Shown piece by piece: positions 11,372 through 22,097 of a DNA stretch of 64,000 bases (its first letter is position 1; each line of letters begins with the position of its first letter). Origin of the DNA: Petrolisthes cinctipes (Eukaryota > Arthropoda > Malacostraca > Decapoda > Porcellanidae); the NCBI GenBank assembly GCA_033782935.1, contig JAWQEG010000630.1:900501-964500 (forward strand), in the 5' to 3' direction. The translations under genes were made by a program, and so were the position numbers. A model generated the notes under the pieces. That model saw only the letters and a program-made list of their open reading frames with translations. It had not been told where the DNA came from and made no database searches.

Positions 11372-11519
11372 GTGCTAGAATATTTTCAAAATATAGGCTA
11401 AAAACATGCTAAAAATCGATCTTTTAGGTGCCAAAAAGTCGATATCTCAAATTCAGTCCCAAAACACCCGAAAATTCGATATTTAGGGGTCCCAGAAGCG
11501 ATCTGTACATGCCTACTCC
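11372..11519. repeat. Reference class F monomer, 148 bp (short form)
   Basis: Class F resembles C (gtgctagaat, tataggctaaaaacatgct, same 29-bp absence, junction near 11442-11445). It differs by cgatcttttaggtgcc and atttaggggtcccagaagcg and ends atgcctactcc. F is the most abundant class in the window because derived arrangements on the right often replace other monomers with F. Confidence 0.95.
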
Positions 11520-13523
11520 GTGTTAGAGTATTTTCAAAATACATGCTCAAAACATACTGAAAATCGATCTTTTAGGTGCACAAAAGTCGATATGTGCATG
11601 CATCTTCAGTACCCGTTTATATCTCAAATTCTGGCTCAAAACACCCGAAAATTCAATATTTTGGGGTCCCAGAAGCAATCTGTACATGCCTACTCAGTGT
11701 TAGAATATTTTCAAAATACAGGCCCAAAACATGCTGAAAATCGATATTTTAGATGCCTAAAGTCAATATGTGCATGTATCTTCTGTACCCGTTTATATCT
11801 CAAATTCAGGCTCAAAACACCCGAAAATTCAATATTTTGGGGTCCCAGAAGCAATCTGTACATGCCTACACAGTGCTAGAATATTTTCAAAATATAGGCT
11901 AAAAACATGCTAAAAATCGACATTTTAGGTGCCAAAAAATCGATATCTCAAATTCAGTCCCAAAACACCCGAAAATTCGATATTTAGAGGTCCCAGAAGG
12001 TATCTGTACATGCTTACTCCGTGTTAGAGTATTTTCAAAATACAGGCCAAAAACATACTGAAAATCGATCTTTTAGGTGCCCAAAAGTCGATATGTGCAT
12101 GCATCTACTGTACCCGTTTATATCTCAAATTCTGGCCCTAAGCACCCGAAAATTCGATATTTTGGGGTCCCAGAAGCGATCTGTACATGCCTACTCCGTG
12201 TTAGAGTATTTTCAAAATTCAGGCCCAAAACATGCTGAAAATCGATATTTTTGGTGCCCAAAGTCAATATGTGCATGTATCTTCTGTACCCGTTTATATC
12301 TCAAATTCAGGCTCAAAACACCCGAAAATTCAATATTTTGGGGTCCCAGAAGCAATCTGTACATGCCTACTCAGTGCTAGAATATTTTCAAAATATAGGC
12401 TAAAAACATGCTAAAAATCGATCTTTTAGGTGCCAAAAAGTCGATATCTCAAATTCAGTCCCAAAACACCCGAAAATTCGATATTTAGGGGTCCCAGAAG
12501 CGATCTGTACATGCCTACTCCGTGTTAGAGTATTTTCAAAATACATGCTCAAAACATACTGAAAATCGATCTTTTAGGTGCACAAAAGTCGATATGTGCA
12601 TGCATCTTCAGTACCCGTTTATATCTCAAATTCAGGCTCAAAACACCCGAAAATTCAATATTTTGGGGTCCCAGAAGCAATCTGTACATGCCTACTCAGT
12701 GTTAGAGTATTTTCAAAATACAGGCCCAAAACATGCTGAAAATCGATATTTTAGATGCCCAAAGTCAATATGTGCATGTATCTTCTGTACCCGTTTATAT
12801 CTCAAATTCAGGCTCAAAACACCCGAAAATTCAATATTTTGGGGTCCCAGAAGCAATCTGTACATGCCTACACAGTGCTAGAATATTTTCAAAATATAGG
12901 TTAAAAACATGCTAAAAATCGACATTTTAGGTGCCAAAAAATCGATATCTCAAATTCAGTCCCAAAACACCCGAAAATTCGATATTTAGAGGTCCCAGAA
13001 GGTATCTGTACATGGCTACTCCGTGTTAGAGTATTTTCAAAATACAGGCCAAAAACATACTGAAAATCGATATTTTAGGTGCCCAAAAGTCGATATGTGC
13101 ATGCATCTACTGTACCCGTTTATATCTCAAATTCTGGCCCTAAGCACCCGAAAATTCGATATTTTGGGGTCCCAGAAGCGATCTGTACATGCCTACTCCG
13201 TGTTAGAGTATTTTCAAAATTCAGGCCCAAAACATGCTGAAAATCGATATTTTTGGTGCCCAAAGTCAATATGTGCATGTATCTTCTGTACCCGTTTATA
13301 TCTCAAATTCAGGCTCAAAACACCCGAAAATTCAATATTTTGGGGTCCCAGAAGCAATCTGTACATGCCTACACAGTGCTAGAATATTTTCAAAATATAG
13401 GCTAAAAACATGCTAAAAATCGATCTTTTAGGTGCCAAAAAGTCGATATCTCAAATTCAGTCCCAAAACACCCGAAAATTCGATATATTTGGGTCCCAGA
13501 AGCAATCTGTACATGCCTACTCA

Positions 13524-14701
13524 GTGTTAGAGTATTTTCAAAATACAGGCCCAAAACAAGCTGAAAATCGATATTTTAGATGCCCAAAGTCAATATGTGC
13601 ATGTATCTTCTGTACCCGTTTATATCTCAAATTCAGGCTCAAAACATCCGAAAATTCAATATTTTGGGGTCCCAGAAGCAATCTGTACATGCCTACTCAG
13701 TGCTAGAAAATTTTCAAAATATAGGCTAAAAACATGCTAAAAATCGATCTTTTAGGTGCCAAAAAGTCGATATCTCAAATTCAGTCCCAAAACACCCGAA
13801 AATTCGATATTTAGGGGTCCCAGAAGCGATCTGTACATGCCTACTCCGTGTTAGAGTATTTTCAAAATACATGCTCAAAACATACTGAAAATCGATCTTT
13901 TAGGTGCACAAAAGTCGATATGTGCATGCATCTTCAGTACCCGTTTATATCTCAAATTCAGGCTCAAAACACCCGAAAATTCAATATTTTGGGGTCCCAG
14001 AAGCAATCTGTACATGCCTACTCAGTGTTAGAGTATTTTCAAAATACAGGCCCAAAACATGCTGAAAATCGATATTTTAGATGCCCAAAGTCAATATGTG
14101 CATGTATTTTCTGTACCCGTTTATATCTGAAATTCAGTCCCATAACACCCGAAAATTCGATATTTAGAGGTCCCAGAAGGTATCTGTACATGCCTACTCC
14201 GTGATAGAGTATTTTCAAAATACAGGCCAAAAACATACTGAAAATCGATCTTTTAGGTGCCCAAAAGTCGATATGTGCATGCATCTTCTGTACCCGTTTA
14301 TATCTCAAATTCTGGCCCTAAACACCCGAAAATTCGATATTTTGGGGTCCCAGAAGCGATCTGTACATGCCTCCTCCGTGTTAGAGTATTTTCAAATTTC
14401 AGGCCCAAAACATGCTGAAAATCGATATTTTTGGTGCCCAAAGTCAATATGTGCATGTATCTTCTGTACCCGTTTATATCTCAAATTCAGTCTCAAAACA
14501 CCCGAAAATTCAATATTTTGGGGTCCCAGAAGCAATCTGTACATGCCTACTCAGTGCTAGAATATTTTCAAAATATAGGCTAAAAACATGCTAAAAATCG
14601 ATCTTCTAGGTGCCAAAAAGTCGATATCTCAAATTCAGTCCCAAAACACCCGAAAATTCGATATTTAGGGGTCCCAGAAGCGATCTGTACATGCCTACTC
14701 C
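13524..14701. repeat. Variant block B, F, A, B/C, D, E, F
   Basis: Units start at 13524 (B), 13700 (F), 13848 (A), 14025 (B/C hybrid, 176 bp), 14201 (D, gtgatagag), 14378 (E) and 14554 (F). The hybrid has tatctgaaattcagtccc and cccataacaccc. The same order and the same rare changes appear 3182 bp downstream at 16706-17883. Confidence 0.94.
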
Positions 14702-16705
14702 GTGTTAGAGTATTTTCAAAATACATGCTCAAAACATACTGAAAATCGATCTTTTAGGTGCACATAAGTCGATATGTGCATGCATCTTCAGTACCCGTTT
14801 ATATCTTAAATTCTGGCTCAAAACACCCGAAAATTCAATATTTTGGGGTCCCAGAAGCAATCTGTACATGCCTACTCAGTGTTAGAGTATTTTCAAAATA
14901 CAGGCCCAAAACATGCTGAAAATAGATATTTTAGATGCCCAAAGTCAATATGTGCATGTATTTTCTGTACCCGTTTATATCTCAAATTCAGGCTCAAAAC
15001 ACCCGAAAATTCAATATTTTGGGGTCCCAGAAGCAATCTGTACATGCCTACACAGTGCTAGAATATTTTCAAAATATAGGCTAAAAACATGCTAAAAATC
15101 GATATTATAGGTGCCAAAAAATCGATATCTCAAATTCAGTCCCATAACACCCGAAAATTCGATATTTAGAGGTCCTAGAAGGTATCTGTACATGCCTACT
15201 CCGTGATAGAGTATTTTCAAAATACAGGCCAAAATCATACTGAAAATCGATCTTTTAGGTGCCCAAAAGTCGATATGTGCATGCATCTTCTGCACCCGTT
15301 TATATCTCAAATTCTGGCCCTAAACACCCGAAAATTCGATATTTTGGGGTCCCAGAAGCGATCTGTACATGCCTCCTCCGTGTTAGAGTATTTTCAAATT
15401 TCAGGCCCAAAACATGCTGAAAATCGATATTTTTGGTGCCCAAAGTCAATATGTGCATGTATCTTCTGTACCCGTTTATATCTCAAATTCAGTCTCAAAA
15501 CACCCGAAAATTCAATATTTTGGGGTCCCAGAAGCAATCTGTACATGCCTACTCAGTGCTAGAATATTTTCAAAATATAGGCTAAAAACATGCTAAAAAT
15601 CGATCTTTTAGGTGCCAAAAAGTCGATATCTCAAATTCAGTCCCAAAACACCCGAAAATTCGATATTTAGGGGTCCCAGAAGCGATCTGTACATGCCTAC
15701 TCCGTGTTAGAGTATTTTCAAAATACATGCTCAAAACATACTGAAAATCGATCTTTTAGGTGCACAAAAGTCGATATGTGCATGCATCTTCAGTACCCGT
15801 TTATATCTCAAATTCAGGCTCAAAACACCCGAAAATTCAATATTTTGGGGTCCCAGAAGCAATCTGTACATGCCTACTCAGTGTTAGAGTATTTTCAAAA
15901 TACAGGCCCAAAACATGCTGAAAATCGATATTTTAGATGCCCAAAGTCAATATGTGCATGTATCTTCTGTACCCGTTTATATCTCAAATTCAGGCTCAAA
16001 ACACCCGAAAATTCAATATTTTGGGGTCCCAGAAGCAATCTGTACATGCCTACACAGTGCTAGAATATTTTCAAAATATAGGCTAAAAACATGCTAAAAA
16101 TCGACATTTTAGGTGCCAAAAAATCGATATCTCAAATTCAGTCCCAAAACACCCGAAAATTCGATATTTAGAGGTCCCAGAAGGTATCTGTACATGGCTA
16201 CTCCGTGTTAGAGTATTTTCAAAATACAGGCCAAAAACATACTGAAAATCGATCTTTTAGGTGCCCAAAAGTCGATATGTGCATGCATCTTCTGTACCCG
16301 TTTATATCTCAAATTCTGGCCCTAAACACCCGAAAATTCGATATTTTGGGGTCCCAGAAGCGATCTGTACATGCCTACTCCGTGTTAGAGTATTTTCAAA
16401 ATTCAGGCCCAAAACATGCTGAAAATCGATATTTTTGGTGCCCAAAGTCAATATGTGCATGTATCTTCTGTACCCGTTTATATCTCAAATTCAGGCTCAA
16501 AACACCCGAAAATTCAATATTTTGGGGTCCCAGAAGCAATCTGAACATGCCTACACAGTGCTAGAATATTTTCAAAATATAGGCTAAAAACATGCTAAAA
16601 ATCGATCTTTTAGGTGCCAAAAAGTCGATATCTCAAATTCAGTCCCAAAACACCCGAAAATTCGATATATTTGGGTCCCAGAAGCAATCTGTACATGCCT
16701 ACTCA
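14702..16705. repeat. Two 1002-bp higher-order repeats
   Basis: Copies start at 14702 and 15704. The first resembles the copy at 3829 (cacataagtcg, gatattataggtgcc, cctcctccgtg). The last F of the second copy (16558) has the atatatttgggtcccagaag variant also found at 13376. Confidence 0.95.
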
Positions 16706-17883
16706 GTGTTAGAGTATTTTAAAAATACAGGCCCAAAACATGCTGAAAATCGATATTTTAGATGCCCAAAGTCAATATGTGCATGTATCTTCTGTACCCG
16801 TTTATATCTCAAATTCAGGCTCAAAACATCCGAAAATTCAATATTTTGGGGTCCCAGAAGCAATCTGTACATGCCTACTCAGTGCTAGAATATTTTCAAA
16901 ATATAGGCTAAAAACATGCTAAAAATCGATCTTTTAGGTGCCAAAAAGTCGATATCTCAAATTCAGTCCCAAAACACCCGAAAATTCGATATTTAGGGGT
17001 CCCAGAAGCGATCTGTACATGCCTACTCCGTGTTAGAGTATTTTCAAAATACATGCTCAAAACATACTGAAAATCGATCTTTTAGGTGCACAAAAGTCGA
17101 TATGTGCATGCATCTTCAGTACCCGTTTATATCTCAAATTCAGGCTCAAAACAACCGAAAATTCAATATTTTGGGGTCCCAAAAGCAATCTGTACATGCC
17201 TACTCAGTGTTAGAGTATTTTCAAAATACAGGCCCAAAACATGCTGAAAATCGATATTTTAGATGCCCAAAGTCAATATGTGCATGTATTTTCTGTACCC
17301 GTTTATATCTGAAATTCAGTCCCATAACACCCGAAAATTCGATATTTAGAGGTCCCAGAAGGTATCTGTACATGCCTACTCCGTGATAGAGTATTTTCAA
17401 AATACAGGCCAAAAACATACTGAAAATCGATCTTTTAGGTGCCCAAAAGTCGATATGTGCATGCATCTTCTGTACCCGTTTATATCTCAAATTCTGGCCC
17501 TAAACACCCGAAAATTCGATATTTTGGGGTCCCAGAAGCGATCTGTACATGCCTCCTCCGTGTTAGAGTATTTTCAAAATTCAGGCCCAAAACATGCTGA
17601 AAATCGATATTTTTGGTGCCCAAAGTCAATATGTGCATGTATCTTCTGTACCCGTTTATATCTCAAATTCATTCTCAAAACACCCGAAAATTCAATATTT
17701 TGGGGTCCCAGAAGCAATCTGTACATGCCTACTCAGTGCTAGAATATTTTCAAAATATAGGCTAAAAACATGCTAAAAATCAATCTTTTAGGTGCCAAAA
17801 AGTCGATATCTCAAATTCAGTCCCAAAACACCCGAAAATTCGATATTTAGGGGTCCCAGAAGCGATCTGTACATGCCTACTCC
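16706..17883. repeat. Second copy of the B, F, A, B/C, D, E, F block
   Basis: Units start at 16706 (B), 16882 (F), 17030 (A), 17207 (B/C), 17383 (D), 17560 (E) and 17736 (F). This is a near-identical copy of 13524-14701 at an offset of 3182 bp. It differs by a few bases, for example cattctcaaaac in E against cagtctcaaaac, and acaaccg in A. Confidence 0.94.
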
Positions 17884-18885
17884 GTGTTAGAGTATTTTCA
17901 AAATACATGCTCAAAACATACTGAAAATCGATCTTTTAGGTGCACAAAAGTCGATATGTGCATGCATCTTCAGTACCCGTTTATATCTCAAATTCAGGCT
18001 CAAAACACCCGAAAATTCAATATTTTGGGGTCCCAGAAGCAATCTGTACATGCCTACTCAGTGTTAGAATATTTTCAAAATACAGGCCCAAAACATGCTG
18101 AAAATCGATATTTTAGATGCCCAAAGTCAATATGTGCATGTATCTTCTGTACCCGTTTATATCTCAAATTCAGGCTCAAAACACCCGAAAATTCAATATT
18201 TTGGGGTCCCAGAAGCAATCTGTACATGCCTACACAGTGCTAGAATATTTTCAAAATATAGGCTAAAAACATGCTAAAAATCGATATTTTAGGTGCCAAA
18301 AAATCGATATCTCAAATTCAGTCCCAAAACACCCGAAAATTCGATATTTAGAGGTCCCAGAAGGTATCTGTACATGCTTACTCCGTGTTAGAGTATTTTC
18401 AAAATACAGGCCAAAAACATACTGAAAATCGATCTTTTAGGTGCCCAAAAGTCGATATGTGCATGCATCTTCTGTACCCGTTTATATCTCATTTTCTGGC
18501 CCTAAACACCCGAAAATTCGATATTTTGGGGTCCCAGAAGCGATCTGTACATGCCTACTCCGTGTTAGAGTATTTTCAAAATTCAGGCCCAAAACATGCT
18601 GAAAATCGATATTTTAGATGCCCAAAGTCAATATGTGCATGTATCTTCTGTACCCGTTTATATCTCAAATTCAGGCTCAAAACACCCGAAAATTCAATAT
18701 TTTGGGGTCCCAGAAGCAATCTGTACATGCCTACTCAGTGCTAGAATATTTTCAAAATATAGGCTAAAAACATGCTAAAAATCGATCTTTTAGGTGCCAA
18801 AAAGTCGATATCTCAAATTCAGTCCCAAAACACCCGAAAATTCGATATTTAGGGGTCCCAGAAGCGATCTGTACATGCCTACTCC
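17884..18885. repeat. 1002-bp higher-order repeat with E/B hybrid
   Basis: Units start at 17884 (A), 18061 (B), 18237 (C), 18385 (D), 18562 (E/B) and 18738 (F). D has the rare tctcattttctggcc, shared only with the D at 20566. The E position starts as E (caaaattcaggccc) and continues as B (attttagatgccc). Confidence 0.95.
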
Positions 18886-19386
18886 GTGTTAGAGTATTTT
18901 CAAAATACATGCTCAAAACATACTGAAAATCGATCTTTTAGGTGCACAAAAGTCGATATGTGCATGCATCTTCAGTACCCGTTTATATCTCAAATTCAGG
19001 CTCAAAACACCCGAAAATTCAATATTTTGGGGTCCCAGAAGCAATCTGTACATGCCTACTCAGTGTTAGAGTATTTTCAAAATACAGGCCCAAAACATGC
19101 TGAAAATCGATATTTTAGATGCCCAAAGTCAATATGTGCATGTATCTTCTGTACCCGTTTATATCTCAAATTCAGGCTCAAAACACCCGAAAATTCAATA
19201 TTTTGGGGTCCCAGAAGCAATCTGTACATGCCTACACAGTGCTAGAATATTTTCAAAATATAGGCTAAAAACATGCTAAAAATCGATCTTTTAGGTGCCA
19301 AAAAGTCGATATCTCAAATTCAGTCCCAAAACACCCGAAAATTCGATATTTAGTGGTCCCAGAAGCGATCTGTACATGCCTACTCC
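18886..19386. repeat. 501-bp trimer A-B-F
   Basis: Units start at 18886 (A), 19063 (B) and 19239 (F, with atttagtggtccc). As at 3328, F follows B directly, giving a half-length repeat. Confidence 0.95.
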
Positions 19387-21066
19387 GTGTTAGAGTATTT
19401 TCAAAATACATCCTCAAAACATACTGAAAATCGATCTTTTAGGTGCACAAAAGTCGATATGTGCATGCATCTTCAGTACCCGTTTATATCTCAAATTCAG
19501 GCTCAAAACACCCGAAAATTCAATATTTTGGGGTCCCAGAAGCAATCTGTACATGCCTACTCAGTGTTAGAATATTTTCAAAATACAGGCCCAAAACATG
19601 CTGAAAATCGATATTTTAGATGCCCAAAGTCAATATGTGCATGTATCTTCTGTACCCGTTTATATCTCAAATTCAGGCTCAAAACACCCGAAAATTCAAT
19701 ATTTTGGGGTCCCAGAAGCAATCTGTACATGCCTACACAGTGCTAGAATATTTTCAAAATATAGGCTAAAAACATGCTAAAAATCGACATTTTAGGTGCC
19801 AAAAAATCGATATCTCAAATTCAGTCCCAAAACACCCGAAAATTCGATATTTAGAGGTCCCAGAAGGTATCTGTACATGGCTACTCCGTGTTAGAGTATT
19901 TTCAAAATACAGGCCAAAAACATACTGAAAATCGATCTTTTAGGTGCCCAAAAGTCGATATGTGCATGCATCTTCTGTACCCGTTTATATCTCAAATTCT
20001 GGCCCTAATTACCCGAAAATTCGATATTTTGGGGTCCCAGAAGCGATCTGTACATGCCTACTCCGTGTTAGAGTATTTTCAAAATTCAGGCCCAAAACAT
20101 GCTGAAAATCGATATTTTTGGTGCACAAAAGTCGATATGTGCATGCATCTTCAGTACCCGTTTATATCTCAAATTCAGGCTCAAAACACCCGAAAATTCA
20201 ATATTTTGGGGTCCCAGAAGCAATCTGTACATGCCTACTCAGTGTTAGAGTATTTTCAAAATACAGGCCCAAAACATGCTGAAAATCGATATTATAGATG
20301 CCCAAAGTCAATATGTGCATGTATCTTCTGTACCCGTTTATATCTCAAATTCAGGCTCAAAACACCCGAAAATTCAATATTTTGGGGTCCCAGAAGCAAT
20401 CTGTACATGCCTACACAGTGCTAGAATATTTTCAAAATATAGGCTAAAAACATGCTAAAAATCGACATTTTAGGTGCCAAAAAATCGATATCTCAAATTC
20501 AGTCCCAAAACACCCGAAAATTCGATATTTAGAGGTCCCAGAAGGTATCTGTACATGCTTACTCCGTGTTAGAGTATTTTCAAAATACAGGCCAAAAACA
20601 TACTGAAAATCGATCTTTTAGGTGCCCAAAAGTCGATATGTGCATGCATCTTCTGTACCCGTTTATATCTCATTTTCTGGCCCTAAACACCCGAAAATTC
20701 GATATTTTGGGGTCCCAGAAGCGATCTGTACATGCCTACTCCGTGTTAGAGTATTTTCAAAATTCAGGCCCAAAACATGCTGAAAATCGATATTTTAGAT
20801 GCCCAAAGTCAATATGTGCATGTATCTTCTGTACCCGTTTATATCTCAAATTCAGGCTCAAAACACCCGAAAATTCAATATTTTGGGGTCCCAGAAGCAA
20901 TCTGTACATGCCTACTCAGTGCTAGAATATTTTCAAAATATAGGCTAAAAACATGCTAAAAATCGATCTTTTAGGTGCCAAAAAGTCGATATCTCAAATT
21001 CAGTCCCAAAACACCCGAAAATTCGATATTTAGGGGTCCCAGAAGCGATCTGTACATGCCTACTCC
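19387..21066. repeat. 1680-bp ten-monomer variant unit
   Basis: Units start at 19387 (A), 19564 (B), 19740 (C), 19888 (D), 20065 (E/A hybrid), 20242 (B, with gatattatagatgcc), 20418 (C), 20566 (D), 20743 (E/B) and 20919 (F). The hybrid at 20065 starts as E (caaaattcaggccc, tatttttgg) and switches to A at tgcacaaaagtcg. This out-of-register join between two higher-order repeats adds B-C-D and lengthens the unit. Confidence 0.94.
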
Positions 21067-22097
21067 GTGTTAGAGTATTTTCAAAATACATTCTCAAAAC
21101 ATACTGAAAATCGATCTTTTAGGTTCACAAAAGTCGATATGTGCATGCATCTTCAGTACCCGTTTATATCTCAAATTCAGGCTCAAAACACCCGAAAATT
21201 CAATATTTTGGGGTCCCAGAAGCAATCTGTACATGCCTACTCAGTGTTAGAATATTTTCAAAATACAGGCCCAAAACATGCTGAAAATCGATATTTTAGA
21301 TGCCCAAAGTCAATATGTGCATGTATCTTCTGTACCCGTTTATATCTCAAATTCAGGCTCAAAACACCCGAAAATTCAATATTTTGGGGTCCCAGAAGCA
21401 ATCTGTACATGCCTACACAGTGCTAGAATATTTTCAAAATATAGGCTAAAAACATGCTAAAAATCGACATTTTAGGTGCCAAAAAATCGATATCTCAAAT
21501 TCAGTCCCAAAACACCCGAAAATTCGATATTTAGAGGTCCCAGAAGGTATCTGTACATGGCTACTCCGTGTTAGAGTATTTTCAAAATACAGGCCAAAAA
21601 CATACTGAAAATCGATCTTTTAGGTGCCCAAAAGTCGATATGTGCATGCATCTTCTGTACCCGTTTATATCTCAAATTCTGGCCCTAAACACACGAAAAT
21701 TCGATATTTTGGGGTCCCAGAAGCGATCTGTACATGCCTACTCCGTGTTAGAGTATTTTCAAAATTCAGGCCCAAAACATGCTGAAAATCGATATTTTTG
21801 GTGCACAAAAGTCGATATGTGCATGCATCTTCAGTACCCGTTTATATCTCAAATTCAGGCTCAAAACACCCGAAAATTCAATATTTTGGGGTCCCAGAAG
21901 CAATCTGTACATGCCTACTCAGTGTTAGAGTATTTTCAAAATACAGGCCCAAAACATGCTGAAAATCGATATTATAGATGCCCAAAGTCAATATGTGCAT
22001 GTATCTTCTGTACCCGTTTATATCTCAAATTCAGGCTCAAAACACCCGAAAATTCAATATTTTGGGGTCCCAGAAGCAATCTGTACATGCCTACACA
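21067..22097. repeat. Second, partial copy of the 1680-bp unit
   Basis: Units start at 21067 (A, with acattctcaaaac), 21244 (B), 21420 (C), 21568 (D), 21745 (E/A hybrid) and 21922 (B with gatattatagatgcc). It repeats the first six monomers of 19387-21066 at offset 1680, including the same E/A chimera, and then passes into the 2505-bp block. Confidence 0.94.

Larger units (their letters stand above)
10518..11519. repeat. Reference 1002-bp higher-order repeat (A-B-C-D-E-F)
   Basis: This is a clean example of the main higher-order repeat: A 10518-10694, B 10695-10870, C 10871-11018, D 11019-11195, E 11196-11371, F 11372-11519. It consists of two 501-bp halves, A-B-C and D-E-F, that match position for position (long, long minus one base, short). 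The 1002-bp unit therefore arose by duplication of a 501-bp trimer followed by divergence. Neighbouring 1002-bp copies are nearly identical, while monomers inside one copy differ clearly, which is the signature of homogenisation at the higher-order level. Confidence 0.96.
7512..13523. repeat. Six consecutive 1002-bp higher-order repeats (regular core)
   Basis: A-B-C-D-E-F copies start at 7512, 8514, 9516, 10518, 11520 and 12522, with exact 1002-bp spacing. Differences between copies are scattered single bases. The last two share catctactgtaccc and ctaagcaccc in D (near 12105 and 13107), so they are especially recent relatives. The final F (13376) is a variant ending atatatttgggtcccagaag then gcaatctg, an A-like end. 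Confidence 0.96.

Noticed and set aside
19888..20424. 178-codon open frame, the longest in the window
   Set aside because: It results from the E/A chimera at 20065 restoring 177-bp spacing for one more monomer. The same accident occurs at 21568 and 31068.
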